Below are positions 14,629-21,715 of a DNA stretch of 28,753 nt, piece after piece. The DNA is taken from contig JAZQJQ010000132.1 of the NCBI GenBank assembly GCA_045541735.1, forward strand, positions 1 through 28,753. Reading direction: 5' to 3'. Each line of letters starts with the position of its first letter. The stretch's first letter is position 1. The notes beneath the pieces are model-generated. The model had not been told where the DNA came from, made no database searches, and worked only from the letters and a program-made list of their open reading frames with translations. The position numbers were made by a program, and so were the translations under genes. The DNA comes from RUG12395 sp045541735. GTDB taxonomy: Bacteria > Bacillota > Clostridia > Oscillospirales > CAG-272.

Positions 14629-15501
14629 TTATTTTATTTCTCTGAGATGTGCCGTAACTGTATAAAGCGGAAGAAAGAGAAATTCGGGAAGATAGGCGTT
14701 TACTTCGCGCGTGAGCGACCTTGCCGTGTCTGCGGCATTCATATTCCGCAGCTTGCATTCTTTAACGATGCGGTGGTAGGTGTTTACGGTCTCGCGGCAT
14801 ATACCGAGGCATTTTTTTACCTCATCTCCGCCGATCGCCGTATCGCCTATCGGGTCGTAGCTGTGTCCGAGCAGAAGGTTGTGAGCGCCGATCGACTCTA
14901 TCCTTTCAATGCTCTCGCGGTAGGGAGCAAGCTCCATATAAAGACCGATGCCCTGGCTTACGGTGCCGTTTGCCTGCAGACTGTCGCCGCAGATAACGGT
15001 TTTTGTGACCGTATCGAAGAAGCATACGGTGTCCGTATCGTGGCCGGGGGTCTTTATGAGCGTAAGTCTGCCGTTTACCGTGTCTCCGTCACAAAGCATT
15101 CCGTCGGGTTCGGTACCGCAAAGACTTGCCGGTGCCTCGGGACTGTGCTCCGGGAAAACGGAGCGGATAAGCTTCGAATACTTCAGAGGGTCACGCAGCT
15201 TGGGGAGCTGTTCCTCGGTGCAAAGCACCTTTATATCGGGGTTAAGCTCCTTTATGCGCTTGTGTCCGCCTACGTGGTCGCCGTGTGTGTGTGTGCAGAG
15301 AAGATACGCTGCATCCCCGATGGTAAGACCCATTTCCGCGAGTGCGGGAACGAGAGTGTCATCCACTCTCTCCGTGCAGTTTGCAGAGTCGATAAGAACG
15401 TATCCCTTTTCGTCTCCCACAAGAACTACCGACGTCCATACGCTTCCAAACGGTACGCGTAGAGCATAAACGTCTCCGCATACCTTTTCAAAACGCGTCA
15501 T
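14629..15501 (-). CDS. MBL-fold metallo-hydrolase
   Basis: A 290-residue metallo-beta-lactamase-fold protein. The dinuclear metal motif HTHGDH is at 71-76, and later ligands are in IKTPGHDTDT, VICGDSLQANG and LLLGHSYDP. Family members hydrolyse thioesters, lactones, phosphodiesters and more. Within a sugar-acid operon a lactonase role is an attractive guess, but thioester cleavage is equally possible. Its ATG overlaps the stop of the aldolase gene by one base (TAATG), so translation is coupled. Confidence 0.85.
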   Translation of the reverse strand: MTRFEKVCGDVYALRVPFGSVWTSVVLVGDEKGYVLIDSANCTERVDDTLVPALAEMGLTIGDAAYLLCTHTHGDHVGGHKRIKELNPDIKVLCTEEQLPKLRDPLKYSKLIRSVFPEHSPEAPASLCGTEPDGMLCDGDTVNGRLTLIKTPGHDTDTVCFFDTVTKTVICGDSLQANGTVSQGIGLYMELAPYRESIERIESIGAHNLLLGHSYDPIGDTAIGGDEVKKCLGICRETVNTYHRIVKECKLRNMNAADTARSLTREVNAYLPEFLFLPLYTVTAHLREIK

Positions 15502-16163
15502 TACTTTCTCTTGCAGTTCTTAACGGTCTCAACTACGCGCTCGGTGTGAGCCTTGATCTCTTCGTAGTCGCAGGTGCCCTTGGTGGGGTGGGTAAGACCG
15601 GTACCGAGAGCAACAGCGTATGCGCCGTCATTGAACCAATCCTGAATGTTGTTGATGTTTACGCCGCCAACGGGCACCAGTCTTGCGTGGGGAAGGGGAC
15701 CCATAACAGCCTTGATAAAGCCGATGCCGCCAACAGCGGTAGCGGGGAATGCCTTCACAACGTCGCAGCCGTACTCCATAGCGTTTACGATCTCGGTGAG
15801 GGTCTGTACGCCGGGCATATATACAACGCTGTAGCGGTTGCAGAGGAGTGCGACCTCGGGCTTGAAGTTGGGGGCGATGATGAAGCTTGCGCCTGCAAGG
15901 ATGCAGGCACGCGCGGTCTCAACGTCAAGAACGGTACCTGCGCCAACGTAAGAATCAAGGTTCTTTTCCTTGATCTCCTTAGCTACGGTCTCGATGATGT
16001 TGAGTGCGCCGGGGGTGCTCATAGAGATCTCGAGGATGGAGCAGCCGCCGTCGCGGATAGCGCGGGTGCGGGTCATTGCGTCAGCCTCGTTGTTATCGCG
16101 TACGATACCTACGAGACCGTTCTTGTGCATGTTCTCAATAACTTTGATTCTCTGAATTTCCAT
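15501..16163 (-). CDS. KDPG/KHG aldolase family protein (Eda-like)
   Basis: A 220-residue class I aldolase of the 2-dehydro-3-deoxy-6-phosphogluconate type. The Schiff-base Lys137 is in CDVVKAFPA, Glu45 in ILEISMSTPGA is the likely general acid/base, and GAGTVLD (74-80) and VPVGGVN form the phosphate-binding ends of the barrel. It would cleave a 2-keto-3-deoxy-6-phospho sugar acid to pyruvate and glyceraldehyde 3-phosphate. It stands 12 bp after the kinase gene that would make this substrate, with AAGGAG before the ATG. The family also includes KHG and KDPGal aldolases, so stereochemistry is open. Confidence 0.9.
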   Translation of the reverse strand: MEIQRIKVIENMHKNGLVGIVRDNNEADAMTRTRAIRDGGCSILEISMSTPGALNIIETVAKEIKEKNLDSYVGAGTVLDVETARACILAGASFIIAPNFKPEVALLCNRYSVVYMPGVQTLTEIVNAMEYGCDVVKAFPATAVGGIGFIKAVMGPLPHARLVPVGGVNINNIQDWFNDGAYAVALGTGLTHPTKGTCDYEEIKAHTERVVETVKNCKRK

Positions 16164-16175
16164 CTTATGTACTCC

Positions 16176-17210
16176 TTATCTCTGGATACGGCCGTTGCCG
16201 CTGCCTGCGATGAGGTTGAGCACGTCTTCCTTGGTGAAACGTACGTAGTCGCCGTAGGTGGTGTGCTTGAGAGCCGAGCCGCCGATAGCGTACTCGATGA
16301 TCTTCTGGTAGTCGTTATCAAAGTTACGGAAGCCGTAGATGAGGGAGCCGCCGAAGCTGTCGCCGCCGCCGATACGGTCAACGATGTTGGTGATGCTGTA
16401 CTTACGGCTCTGGTAGAATCCGCCGTCGCGTACCGCAAGAACGCCGGGCCAGTTGTTGTGGTCTGCGCTGATGCTCTCGCGGAGGCTGACTGCAAGTGCT
16501 TTTACGTTGGGATAGGTGTCCATAATGATCTTTGCGAGATCCTTGTACATATCGGTGTTGAGCTTGCCGGAGTCAACGCCGGTCTCAAGCTCGATGCCGA
16601 GGCACTTCTGGCAGTCTTCCTCGTTTGCGATCATAACGTCGATGTACTTAGCGATCTCGGGCATGACCTCGATAGGCTCCTTGCCCCACTTCCAAAGCTT
16701 CTTGCGGTAGTTGAGGTCGCAGGAAACTGTGATACCCTTCTCCTTGCACTTCTTGAGTGCCTCAAGGGTAGCTTCGCAAAGACTCTCGGAAAGAGCGGGA
16801 GTGATACCGGTAACGTGGAACCAGTCTGCATCCGCAAGAATGGTATCCCAGTCGAAGTCGCCGGGCTTAACTGCTGCGATAGCGGTGTTGTCGCGGTCGT
16901 AGATGACCTTGGAGGGGCGCATATTGGAGCCGGTCTCGGTGAAGTAGAGGCCGAGGCGCTTGTTGGTCATCTTGATCGCGGAGGTGTCAACGCCGAAGCG
17001 GCGGAGCTCAGCAACTGCTGCTCTGCCGAGGTCGTTTGCGGGGAGGGCGGTAACGTATCTTGCCTCGTCGCCGTAAGAGCTTACCGCAACTGCAACGTTA
17101 GCCTCAGCGCCGCCGAAGGTGCAGACCATGTTGGGGGTCTGGAGTATCATCTCTCTGCCGGGAGGGGTGATACGGAGCATAAGCTCACCAAAGGTAACAA
17201 CTTTTTTCAT
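16176..17210 (-). CDS. PfkB family sugar kinase (2-keto-3-deoxygluconate kinase type)
   Basis: A 344-residue ribokinase-fold kinase. It opens with VVTFGELMLRITPPG, carries the N-terminal signature TFGGAEANVAVAVSSYG, and has the C-terminal signature DRIGGGDSFGG with catalytic Asp284. The opening and GGAEANVAV pattern resemble KDG kinases, and the next gene is a KDPG-type aldolase. It is the first gene of the nine-gene operon; AAGGAG precedes the ATG, and a consensus promoter lies about 70 bp upstream. It probably phosphorylates a 2-keto-3-deoxy sugar acid. Confidence 0.9.
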   Translation of the reverse strand: MKKVVTFGELMLRITPPGREMILQTPNMVCTFGGAEANVAVAVSSYGDEARYVTALPANDLGRAAVAELRRFGVDTSAIKMTNKRLGLYFTETGSNMRPSKVIYDRDNTAIAAVKPGDFDWDTILADADWFHVTGITPALSESLCEATLEALKKCKEKGITVSCDLNYRKKLWKWGKEPIEVMPEIAKYIDVMIANEEDCQKCLGIELETGVDSGKLNTDMYKDLAKIIMDTYPNVKALAVSLRESISADHNNWPGVLAVRDGGFYQSRKYSITNIVDRIGGGDSFGGSLIYGFRNFDNDYQKIIEYAIGGSALKHTTYGDYVRFTKEDVLNLIAGSGNGRIQR

Positions 17211-17274
17211 TTTTGGTACTCCTTGTTCTAAGTTTATTTTTATTTTCTCGTTTATTTTTCGCTAATCTTACACA

Positions 17275-17308
17275 GATACATTGTATCGCAAACCTACATT
17301 AATGTCAA
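17275..17308 (-). promoter_or_regulatory. Promoter of the nine-gene operon with palindromic operator
   Basis: On the minus strand TTGACA (17303-17308) and TACAAT (17280-17285) are 17 bp apart. The perfect palindrome GATACA-T-TGTATC (17275-17287) covers the -10, so a bound protein would block polymerase. No regulator gene is encoded in the operon or next to it. Confidence 0.8.
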
Positions 17309-17627
17309 TTATTATTTTTATATTGGTACGCTTTTGAGTAGCCGATATTTATTTTAGAGGAATGAGTCTTAAAGCCTATGAAAATCAAGGGTTTTGCAGG
17401 TAAAAAAACGTGAAAAATGCGATGTTTTTTGTACAACACACTTCATTTTTTGTAATTCATTTTCATAAAGCGGAAAAACGCCGGGGTTTATTTTACTGTA
17501 ATGTGCAAAAAGATTATTTTAATGTAACGCGGGGTAATAATACCGGATTTGCGAACATATATTTTAACGGATATAGGGCGGAAATACGGGCAAAAAAGAA
17601 CGGAGTAACTGCCCGAAAGGAGGAAAA
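17309..17627. promoter_or_regulatory. AT-rich intergenic region upstream of the SPOCS gene
   Basis: About 320 bases between the operon promoter and the SPOCS gene. CATATATT at 17556-17563, with GTAATAAT 14 bases upstream, resembles a sporulation sigma-E type promoter and would fit a coat gene, but the match is weak. No other gene is supported here. Confidence 0.3.
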
Positions 17628-19133
17628 ATGGCAGAAAAAAGAGGTGTTGTGCCTATGGGAGAGAGTTATTTTACCGAAGAATTGTTCGGAGAAACGGTAT
17701 TTTGCGATGTTTCGGAGGAGTTTTCTCTCCCCGAATATGAACCGGAGATCAAAAAAATACTCCGCGTAACGGCGCGTGTACTGCCTGCGGGCAAGTACGT
17801 CGGCGGCGGCAGAGCGGAATTTGCGGGCACGGTGGTATACGGAATAATATACTGCGGAGCAGAGGGTGAGATTGGAAGCGTAAGTCTTTCATCGGATTAT
17901 GAATTTGCCGTACCGATGGCACACGCGGAGCGGGAACCTGCGGTGTATGCGGACACACGCGCGGACAGCGTTGTGTGCCGTCCGCTTGCACCGCGCAGAC
18001 TTCAGCTCAGGACGAAGCTCAAAAGCAAGGTGGAGGTACTGTGCCGCAGCTCACTCCCGGAGTGCGAGAGCCCCGGGAATGCGTGTCTTCTGCGCTCCGT
18101 GCGCACTGCATCGAAACGTATGCGGTACACGGGAGGAGAATTTGACGTTGCGGGAGAGATAAAGCTGAGGGGTAAGCCCATCGCGTGCGACGGAAGCGTA
18201 TACGTTACGGAGATACACGCGGAAAGGGGGGCAGTCTGCTTCCGCGGCGAGCTGTGGGCGCGGGTCACCTGTATTGACGGCGGTATCTGTACCGTTGAAA
18301 AGAAGATCCCGTTTGAAAGGCGCTTTGAAGCTGACGTTACGGGTACGGAAAGCTGCAGGGCGATACCTTTCTGCTGGTCATGCGAGTGTTCGGGTGACGG
18401 TGAGGAAGGGGAGATATCCGCAATAGTTGAAGTTGAGGCTGAATGTGCAGTCAACTTCCCCGTGCCGATCACCGAGGATGCCTTTGTGTGCGGTGCCGAA
18501 TGCACTGCCGAACGAAAAAAGACCGAGCTTTGCTCCGTCCGCGTCTGCGGTATGAGCAAGCTGAATATAAGCGGAAAACGCGCGCTCTCGTCCGAGGAAA
18601 CCGGTCTTAATACCGTGTGTGCGCCGTGGTACGAGGTATCGTTTGACCAAAGTCCCGCACAGTTCGACGGTAACGTAAGCGGTACCGTGACCGTGCATTG
18701 CATACTTGCGGGTAAAGGTGGAGAATGTGCCCCCGCAAGGGTCGAGATGCCGTTTAAGAGTTCGCTCTGCGAAGGTGGCTCGGGTAAGCTTTCGCGCTCC
18801 CTCGGAGCGGAGGTATCGGCTTTGCGTCTTTATGCAGAAGGCGGTGCGCTTAATGCCGAGGGCGAGCTTTCCCTCAGTGCTGCGGTGACGGAAAAAACGC
18901 AGGACGAGACGGTATGCTCCGTTAAGGAGCAAAAAACGGAGAGCGGGGCCCGCAGAAACGGAATTACAGTGATCTATCCGCAAAAGGGCGATACACTTTG
19001 GTCGGTCGCAAAGCAGAAGAGAGTATCCCCCGAGGTCCTTTGCAAAATGAACGGCTTGAGCGAAGAACTTTGTGCCGAGCCGAATGCACAGCATTCGCTT
19101 GACGGGGTAAAGTGTATTACGGTTATGAAATAG
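17628..19133 (+). CDS. SPOCS (DUF3794) and LysM domain protein, cysteine-rich
   Basis: A 501-residue protein with several SPOCS/DUF3794-type beta-rich repeats and a C-terminal LysM module (YPQKGDTLWSVAKQKRV and following, about 445-475). SPOCS-LysM proteins are tied to the spore coat or cortex of endospore formers. No signal peptide or membrane segment is present, as expected for a protein assembled from the mother cell. It contains about 27 cysteines (over 5 percent), high for a cytosolic protein, which suggests disulfide or metal cross-linking. AAAGGAGG lies just before the ATG. It stands alone, with a palindrome after the stop. Confidence 0.85.
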   Translation: MAEKRGVVPMGESYFTEELFGETVFCDVSEEFSLPEYEPEIKKILRVTARVLPAGKYVGGGRAEFAGTVVYGIIYCGAEGEIGSVSLSSDYEFAVPMAHAEREPAVYADTRADSVVCRPLAPRRLQLRTKLKSKVEVLCRSSLPECESPGNACLLRSVRTASKRMRYTGGEFDVAGEIKLRGKPIACDGSVYVTEIHAERGAVCFRGELWARVTCIDGGICTVEKKIPFERRFEADVTGTESCRAIPFCWSCECSGDGEEGEISAIVEVEAECAVNFPVPITEDAFVCGAECTAERKKTELCSVRVCGMSKLNISGKRALSSEETGLNTVCAPWYEVSFDQSPAQFDGNVSGTVTVHCILAGKGGECAPARVEMPFKSSLCEGGSGKLSRSLGAEVSALRLYAEGGALNAEGELSLSAAVTEKTQDETVCSVKEQKTESGARRNGITVIYPQKGDTLWSVAKQKRVSPEVLCKMNGLSEELCAEPNAQHSLDGVKCITVMK

Positions 19134-19144
19134 CGTCTGCCTTG

Positions 19145-19296
19145 AAAATTTTTCCGTATGTGTCGTTGCAGGTCACAAGGCGCAACCTCGCCGTATGAAA
19201 ATACGGCATCGTCTGCACATAGGCTCCCTCCTCGAGGGAGCTGTCAGCGCAGCTGACTGAGGGAGTTTCCCCGCTCCTCGCCTACGAAACAATTTT
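19145..19296. repeat. Family A palindrome, copy 2, interrupted by a family B repeat
   Basis: The outer arms (19145-19158 and 19283-19296) pair with two mismatches. The centre GCCGTAT/ATACGGC (19190-19207) with a GAAA loop matches the design of copy 1, and the ends match copy 1 in sequence (ttccgta, tcgttg, cctcg.ctacg). A family B element (19222-19268) lies in the right half. It follows the SPOCS stop by 11 bases. Confidence 0.75.
19222..19268. repeat. Solo family B repeat inside a family A palindrome
   Basis: Same double-hairpin design as the ends of the DUF559 cassette, with GGCTCCCTC/GAGGGAGC and then GTCAGC/GCTGAC around GCA, ending in tgaggga. No DUF559 gene is attached. Confidence 0.8.
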
Positions 19297-19335
19297 ACGG
19301 CGGCAGGGGTTTGCCGTTATATTGGGGTTCACGAT

Positions 19336-19378
19336 AAAAACAAAAAAACGAAAGACCGCTAAATGGGCGGTCTTTCGT
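19336..19378 (-). terminator. Rho-independent terminator of the XRE gene
   Basis: A perfect 12-bp stem, ACGAAAGACCGC (19348-19359) with GCGGTCTTTCGT (19367-19378) and a seven-base loop. In leftward direction it runs into a T-rich tract (GTTTTTTTGTTTTT). It lies just past the XRE stop. Confidence 0.85.
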
Positions 19379-19392
19379 TCTGATATGCGGCA

Positions 19393-19704
19393 TCAGCGTT
19401 TTGCCAATGCTTTAATTATTCCGGCTACGCTTTCAAGTTGTTCGGGACTAAGCGTTTTCAAATCGCGGATAATATCGGAGATGATGGCGGGGTCATTGTT
19501 TTGAGTGTCAAAAAATTCAGACGGTGTTATACCGAGGTATTCGCAGATGTAATACAGACCGCTCAAGGAAGGCATGGCTTTGCCTGATTCGATATTGTTG
19601 ATGTAGCCTGCGTTCTGTCCGATAGACAGACTCATATCGCGTGCGGATACACCTTTCTTCTCGCGCAACCTCGCCAACCTTAGGGAAAACTCCTTTTCGT
19701 ACAT
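19393..19704 (-). CDS. XRE-family helix-turn-helix regulator
   Basis: A 103-residue DNA-binding protein. The HTH (about residues 9-62) shows LRLARLREKKGVSARDMSLS then IGQNAGYINNIESGK, followed by PSLSGLYYICEYLGITPSEFF. The C-terminal tail (LSPEQLESVAGIIKAL) is helical and may dimerise. ATG at 19704 is chosen over GTG at 19713 because AGGGGTG is then well placed. It is divergent from the SLOG-like gene, with an operator-like palindrome between them over its own promoter region, so autoregulation is likely. A terminator follows. Confidence 0.88.
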   Translation of the reverse strand: MYEKEFSLRLARLREKKGVSARDMSLSIGQNAGYINNIESGKAMPSLSGLYYICEYLGITPSEFFDTQNNDPAIISDIIRDLKTLSPEQLESVAGIIKALAKR

Positions 19705-19741
19705 ACAGAACACCCCTGTTTGTTTTCGTTAGTAACATTTT

Positions 19742-19811
19742 AACCCATATTGCCGGGAAATATATGGGTTTGAAAACTGCATTTAGCTTGTAATGTGGGT
19801 TTTGATATGAT
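19742..19811. promoter_or_regulatory. Divergent XRE/SLOG control region
   Basis: AACCCATAT (19742-19750) and ATATGGGTT (19762-19770) form an 11-bp-spaced palindrome, and a further half-site-like ATGTGGGTT lies near 19793. On the plus strand TGATATGAT (19803-19811) is an extended -10 for the SLOG gene. The palindrome lies over the likely xre promoter on the other strand. Confidence 0.6.
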
Positions 19812-19862
19812 AAAATCGGTTTTGTAACGGAAATAAACCTTCAAAAGGGGATTTTGAACGAT

Positions 19863-20399
19863 ATGCTAAAAAATAGATGTACAAGGTGCGGAGTGTATGA
19901 TTACGGGCAGTTTTTTCGAGTTGGATTCTTTGGGCACAGATATGTGGACAGATTTGTTCAAGCGGAGAGGAGACTTGAAAAATTAATAAAGGAATTATTG
20001 CGCAGGAAATCTTTTGTTGAATTCTACGTAGGAAGAAGCGGAGATTTTGATCAAATGGTCGCTTCGACTGTCAGACGTGTTCGTCAAAACGGATATGAGC
20101 GCAGCTGTGCTTTGGTGCTTGTTTTGCCATACGTTACTGCGGAATACCGAAATAATGAGGACGGATTTAATGCGTATTATGACGAGATTGAAATATGCGA
20201 GGCGGCAGAGTTTTCTCATCCTAAGGGCGCGTATTCGATAAGGAATAAAGAGGTAGTAAGGCGGTCGGACCTGATAGTTTCTTGCATTGAGCGGGAAAGC
20301 GGTGGTGCGTATTTGGCGGTGAAATATGCAAAGCAATTGGATAAAACGGTAATAAACGCGGCTGACGAAGATGTGGATATATCCGAGTGTATATTTTAG
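19863..20399 (+). CDS. SLOG-like (DprA/LOG superfamily) domain protein
   Basis: A protein of about 178 residues. FFGHRYVD near the start, FYVGRSGDFDQMVAS in the middle, RRSDLIVSCI and SGGAYLAVKYAKQL near the end fit the Rossmann-like SLOG pattern seen in YspA/DUF1273-type proteins, which are thought to bind nucleotide-derived ligands. Two N-terminal cysteines (CTRCG) are an addition. TTG at 19854 lies only three bases from the AAAAGGGG ribosome site and ATG at 19863 twelve bases, so the start is uncertain. Its pairing with a divergent XRE gene suggests a regulated stress, phage or signal response, but nothing direct shows that. Confidence 0.7.
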   Translation: MLKNRCTRCGVYDYGQFFRVGFFGHRYVDRFVQAERRLEKLIKELLRRKSFVEFYVGRSGDFDQMVASTVRRVRQNGYERSCALVLVLPYVTAEYRNNEDGFNAYYDEIEICEAAEFSHPKGAYSIRNKEVVRRSDLIVSCIERESGGAYLAVKYAKQLDKTVINAADEDVDISECIF

Positions 20400-20420
20400 T
20401 GCGCGAAATACGATGGAGAA

Positions 20421-20475
20421 ACGCGGGCGGATACTATCCGCCCCTACGGCGGGAGCAAGCCCCCGCCCTACAATG
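20421..20475. repeat. Intergenic double hairpin related to family D outer arms
   Basis: GGGCGGAT (20425-20432) pairs with ATCCGCCC (20436-20443), and GGCGGG (20448-20453) pairs with CCCGCC (20462-20467). The cgcccctac and ctacaatgta words recur in the outer arms of the 250-bp repeats at 21373 and 25076. Confidence 0.7.
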
Positions 20476-20503
20476 TATGACGTAGAAAACGAAAGAAACC
20501 GTA

Positions 20504-20532
20504 TTGAAAAATCCCCTGCACTGTGATAAGAT
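20504..20532 (+). promoter_or_regulatory. Promoter of the YdcF gene, set inside a hairpin
   Basis: TTGAAA (20504-20509) and TAAGAT (20527-20532) are 17 bp apart. The -10 falls in the loop of the hairpin at 20512-20557. Confidence 0.65.
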
Positions 20533-20557
20533 AGATTCACAATGCAGGGGAGATTTT
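20512..20557 (+). terminator. Terminator-like hairpin across the YdcF leader
   Basis: TCCCCTGCA (20512-20520) pairs with TGCAGGGGA (20543-20551), extended by TGTG/CACA, and is followed by GATTTTTT. The right arm includes the YdcF ribosome site. Read-through RNA from upstream could end here, while RNA from the internal promoter would contain only the right arm. Confidence 0.6.
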
Positions 20558-20559
20558 TT

Positions 20560-21372
20560 ATGAAAAAGACAAGAAAGAACACTATTAAAGGCGAACGCGC
20601 AGTAAGGATAACGGGATATATATGCGGTATCTTTATTTTTGCGCTGTTCTTTTCGTATTTTATCCGTCAGTTCATCTTCCCCGAGGGGGTAATGCCGCGC
20701 ATACTTGCAATACTTGTTTCGTGCGCGTCCTCACTTCCCTTGATGATATATCCTTTTCTCAGAAAACGCTTGCCGCGTTTTGCTTTTGTGCTTCTTTGCA
20801 TCTACACTGCGCTTGCGCTGTTTTTCTGCGTTACCTTCATAATCCATCTGTGGGATACGTTCTTTTTCCCCGTGCCCGATGCTGAGATAAGCGAGATAGA
20901 CGAGGGTGCGGCAATTCTTGTTTTCGGTTCTAAGATCCAAGGCGCCCTGCCTGCCCGTCCGCTTCAAAAGCGGCTTGACAGAGCGGCGGAGATACTTATA
21001 TCCCGACCCGATACCTTCTGCATAGTAACGGGCGGCCAAGGCGGCGATGAGATAATGCCCGAAGCCGAGGCGATGAAAAATTATCTTGTTGCAAAGGGCA
21101 TTGATCCCGAGCGTATCGTTACGGAAACGGAGTCGCATAATACGATAGAAAACATCGAAAATTCAAGCGTGATACTGAGGGAAATGGATTATAACGGACA
21201 GGTGGCGTGCGTTTCCACCTCCTTCCATATGCCGCGCATAAAAAAGCTGATGGTGCGCGCAGGCTTTGAGGATGTGCTTTCATTTTCCGCAGATTCGCCC
21301 ACATCCGCATCGCTGTTTTTCTCCCTCATAAGAGAATATTGCTCAAGGGCGAAGATAGTATTTGAAAATTAA
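20560..21372 (+). CDS. YdcF family (DUF218) membrane protein
   Basis: A 270-residue protein. Three hydrophobic segments (about residues 20-40, 47-65 and 74-97) anchor it in the membrane. A DUF218 domain follows, with VFGSKIQGALPARPLQKRLDR, CIVTGGQGG, ESHNTIENIENS and STSFHMPR. These match the family's conserved Gly-rich, Arg and Asn/Ser motifs. Relatives (YdcF, SanA, ElyC) are linked to envelope polysaccharide metabolism, and their biochemical activity is poorly defined. ATG at 20560 follows AGGGGAG. It is monocistronic, with a 250-bp repeat right after the stop. Confidence 0.85.
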   Translation: MKKTRKNTIKGERAVRITGYICGIFIFALFFSYFIRQFIFPEGVMPRILAILVSCASSLPLMIYPFLRKRLPRFAFVLLCIYTALALFFCVTFIIHLWDTFFFPVPDAEISEIDEGAAILVFGSKIQGALPARPLQKRLDRAAEILISRPDTFCIVTGGQGGDEIMPEAEAMKNYLVAKGIDPERIVTETESHNTIENIENSSVILREMDYNGQVACVSTSFHMPRIKKLMVRAGFEDVLSFSADSPTSASLFFSLIREYCSRAKIVFEN

Positions 21373-21622
21373 AAAACGGCGGACGACCAATGGTCGCCCC
21401 TACCACCTTGTAACAGCTAAAGCTATACATTGCCAATTCGCAGAAGATCCTTCGCTGCAAGCCCTGTGTCATCCTCGAGGGAGCAAAGCGACCGAAGGAT
21501 CTTCAGGGCTCTCCGCTCAAGGATGACAACTGCCAATGGAGTATATCAAGTTTTAGCTGTTACACCGTACTGCGGTCTGTCACGGTACAATGTAGGGGCG
21601 TGCATTGCACGTCCGCTTTTTT
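21373..21622. repeat. 250-bp composite repeat (family D), copy 1
   Basis: The outer arms carry palindromes CGACCA-A-TGGTCG and CGTGCA-T-TGCACG (21599-21611) next to gcccctac/gtaggggc. A 156-bp core (21409-21564) is bounded by perfect 13-bp inverted repeats, TGTAACAGCTAAA and its complement. The core is present in copy 2 at about 93 percent identity but in the opposite orientation. It fills most of the gap between ydcF and the DeoR gene. Confidence 0.85.
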
Positions 21623-21668
21623 AGGCTTTACAGCCGTATTTTTTTTGCCGCTGAAATAACAAAAAGTG

Positions 21669-21697
21669 TTGACTTTGTTATAATGCTGTTATATAAT
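21669..21697 (+). promoter_or_regulatory. Promoter of the DeoR-GH32 operon
   Basis: TTGACT (21669-21674) and TATAAT (21692-21697) are 17 bp apart, 18 bases before the start codon of the regulator gene. Confidence 0.8.
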
Positions 21698-21715
21698 AGC
21701 GGCGGAGGTGGTGAA

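Noticed and set aside
14597..14758. N-terminal extension of the SDR
   Set aside because: It overlaps the end of the MBL gene in another frame, and the SDR cofactor motif is placed correctly from ATG 14596.
17410..17769. 119-codon frame upstream of and overlapping the SPOCS gene
   Set aside because: It has no ribosome site, is of odd composition, and overlaps out of frame with a clear gene that has AAAGGAGG.
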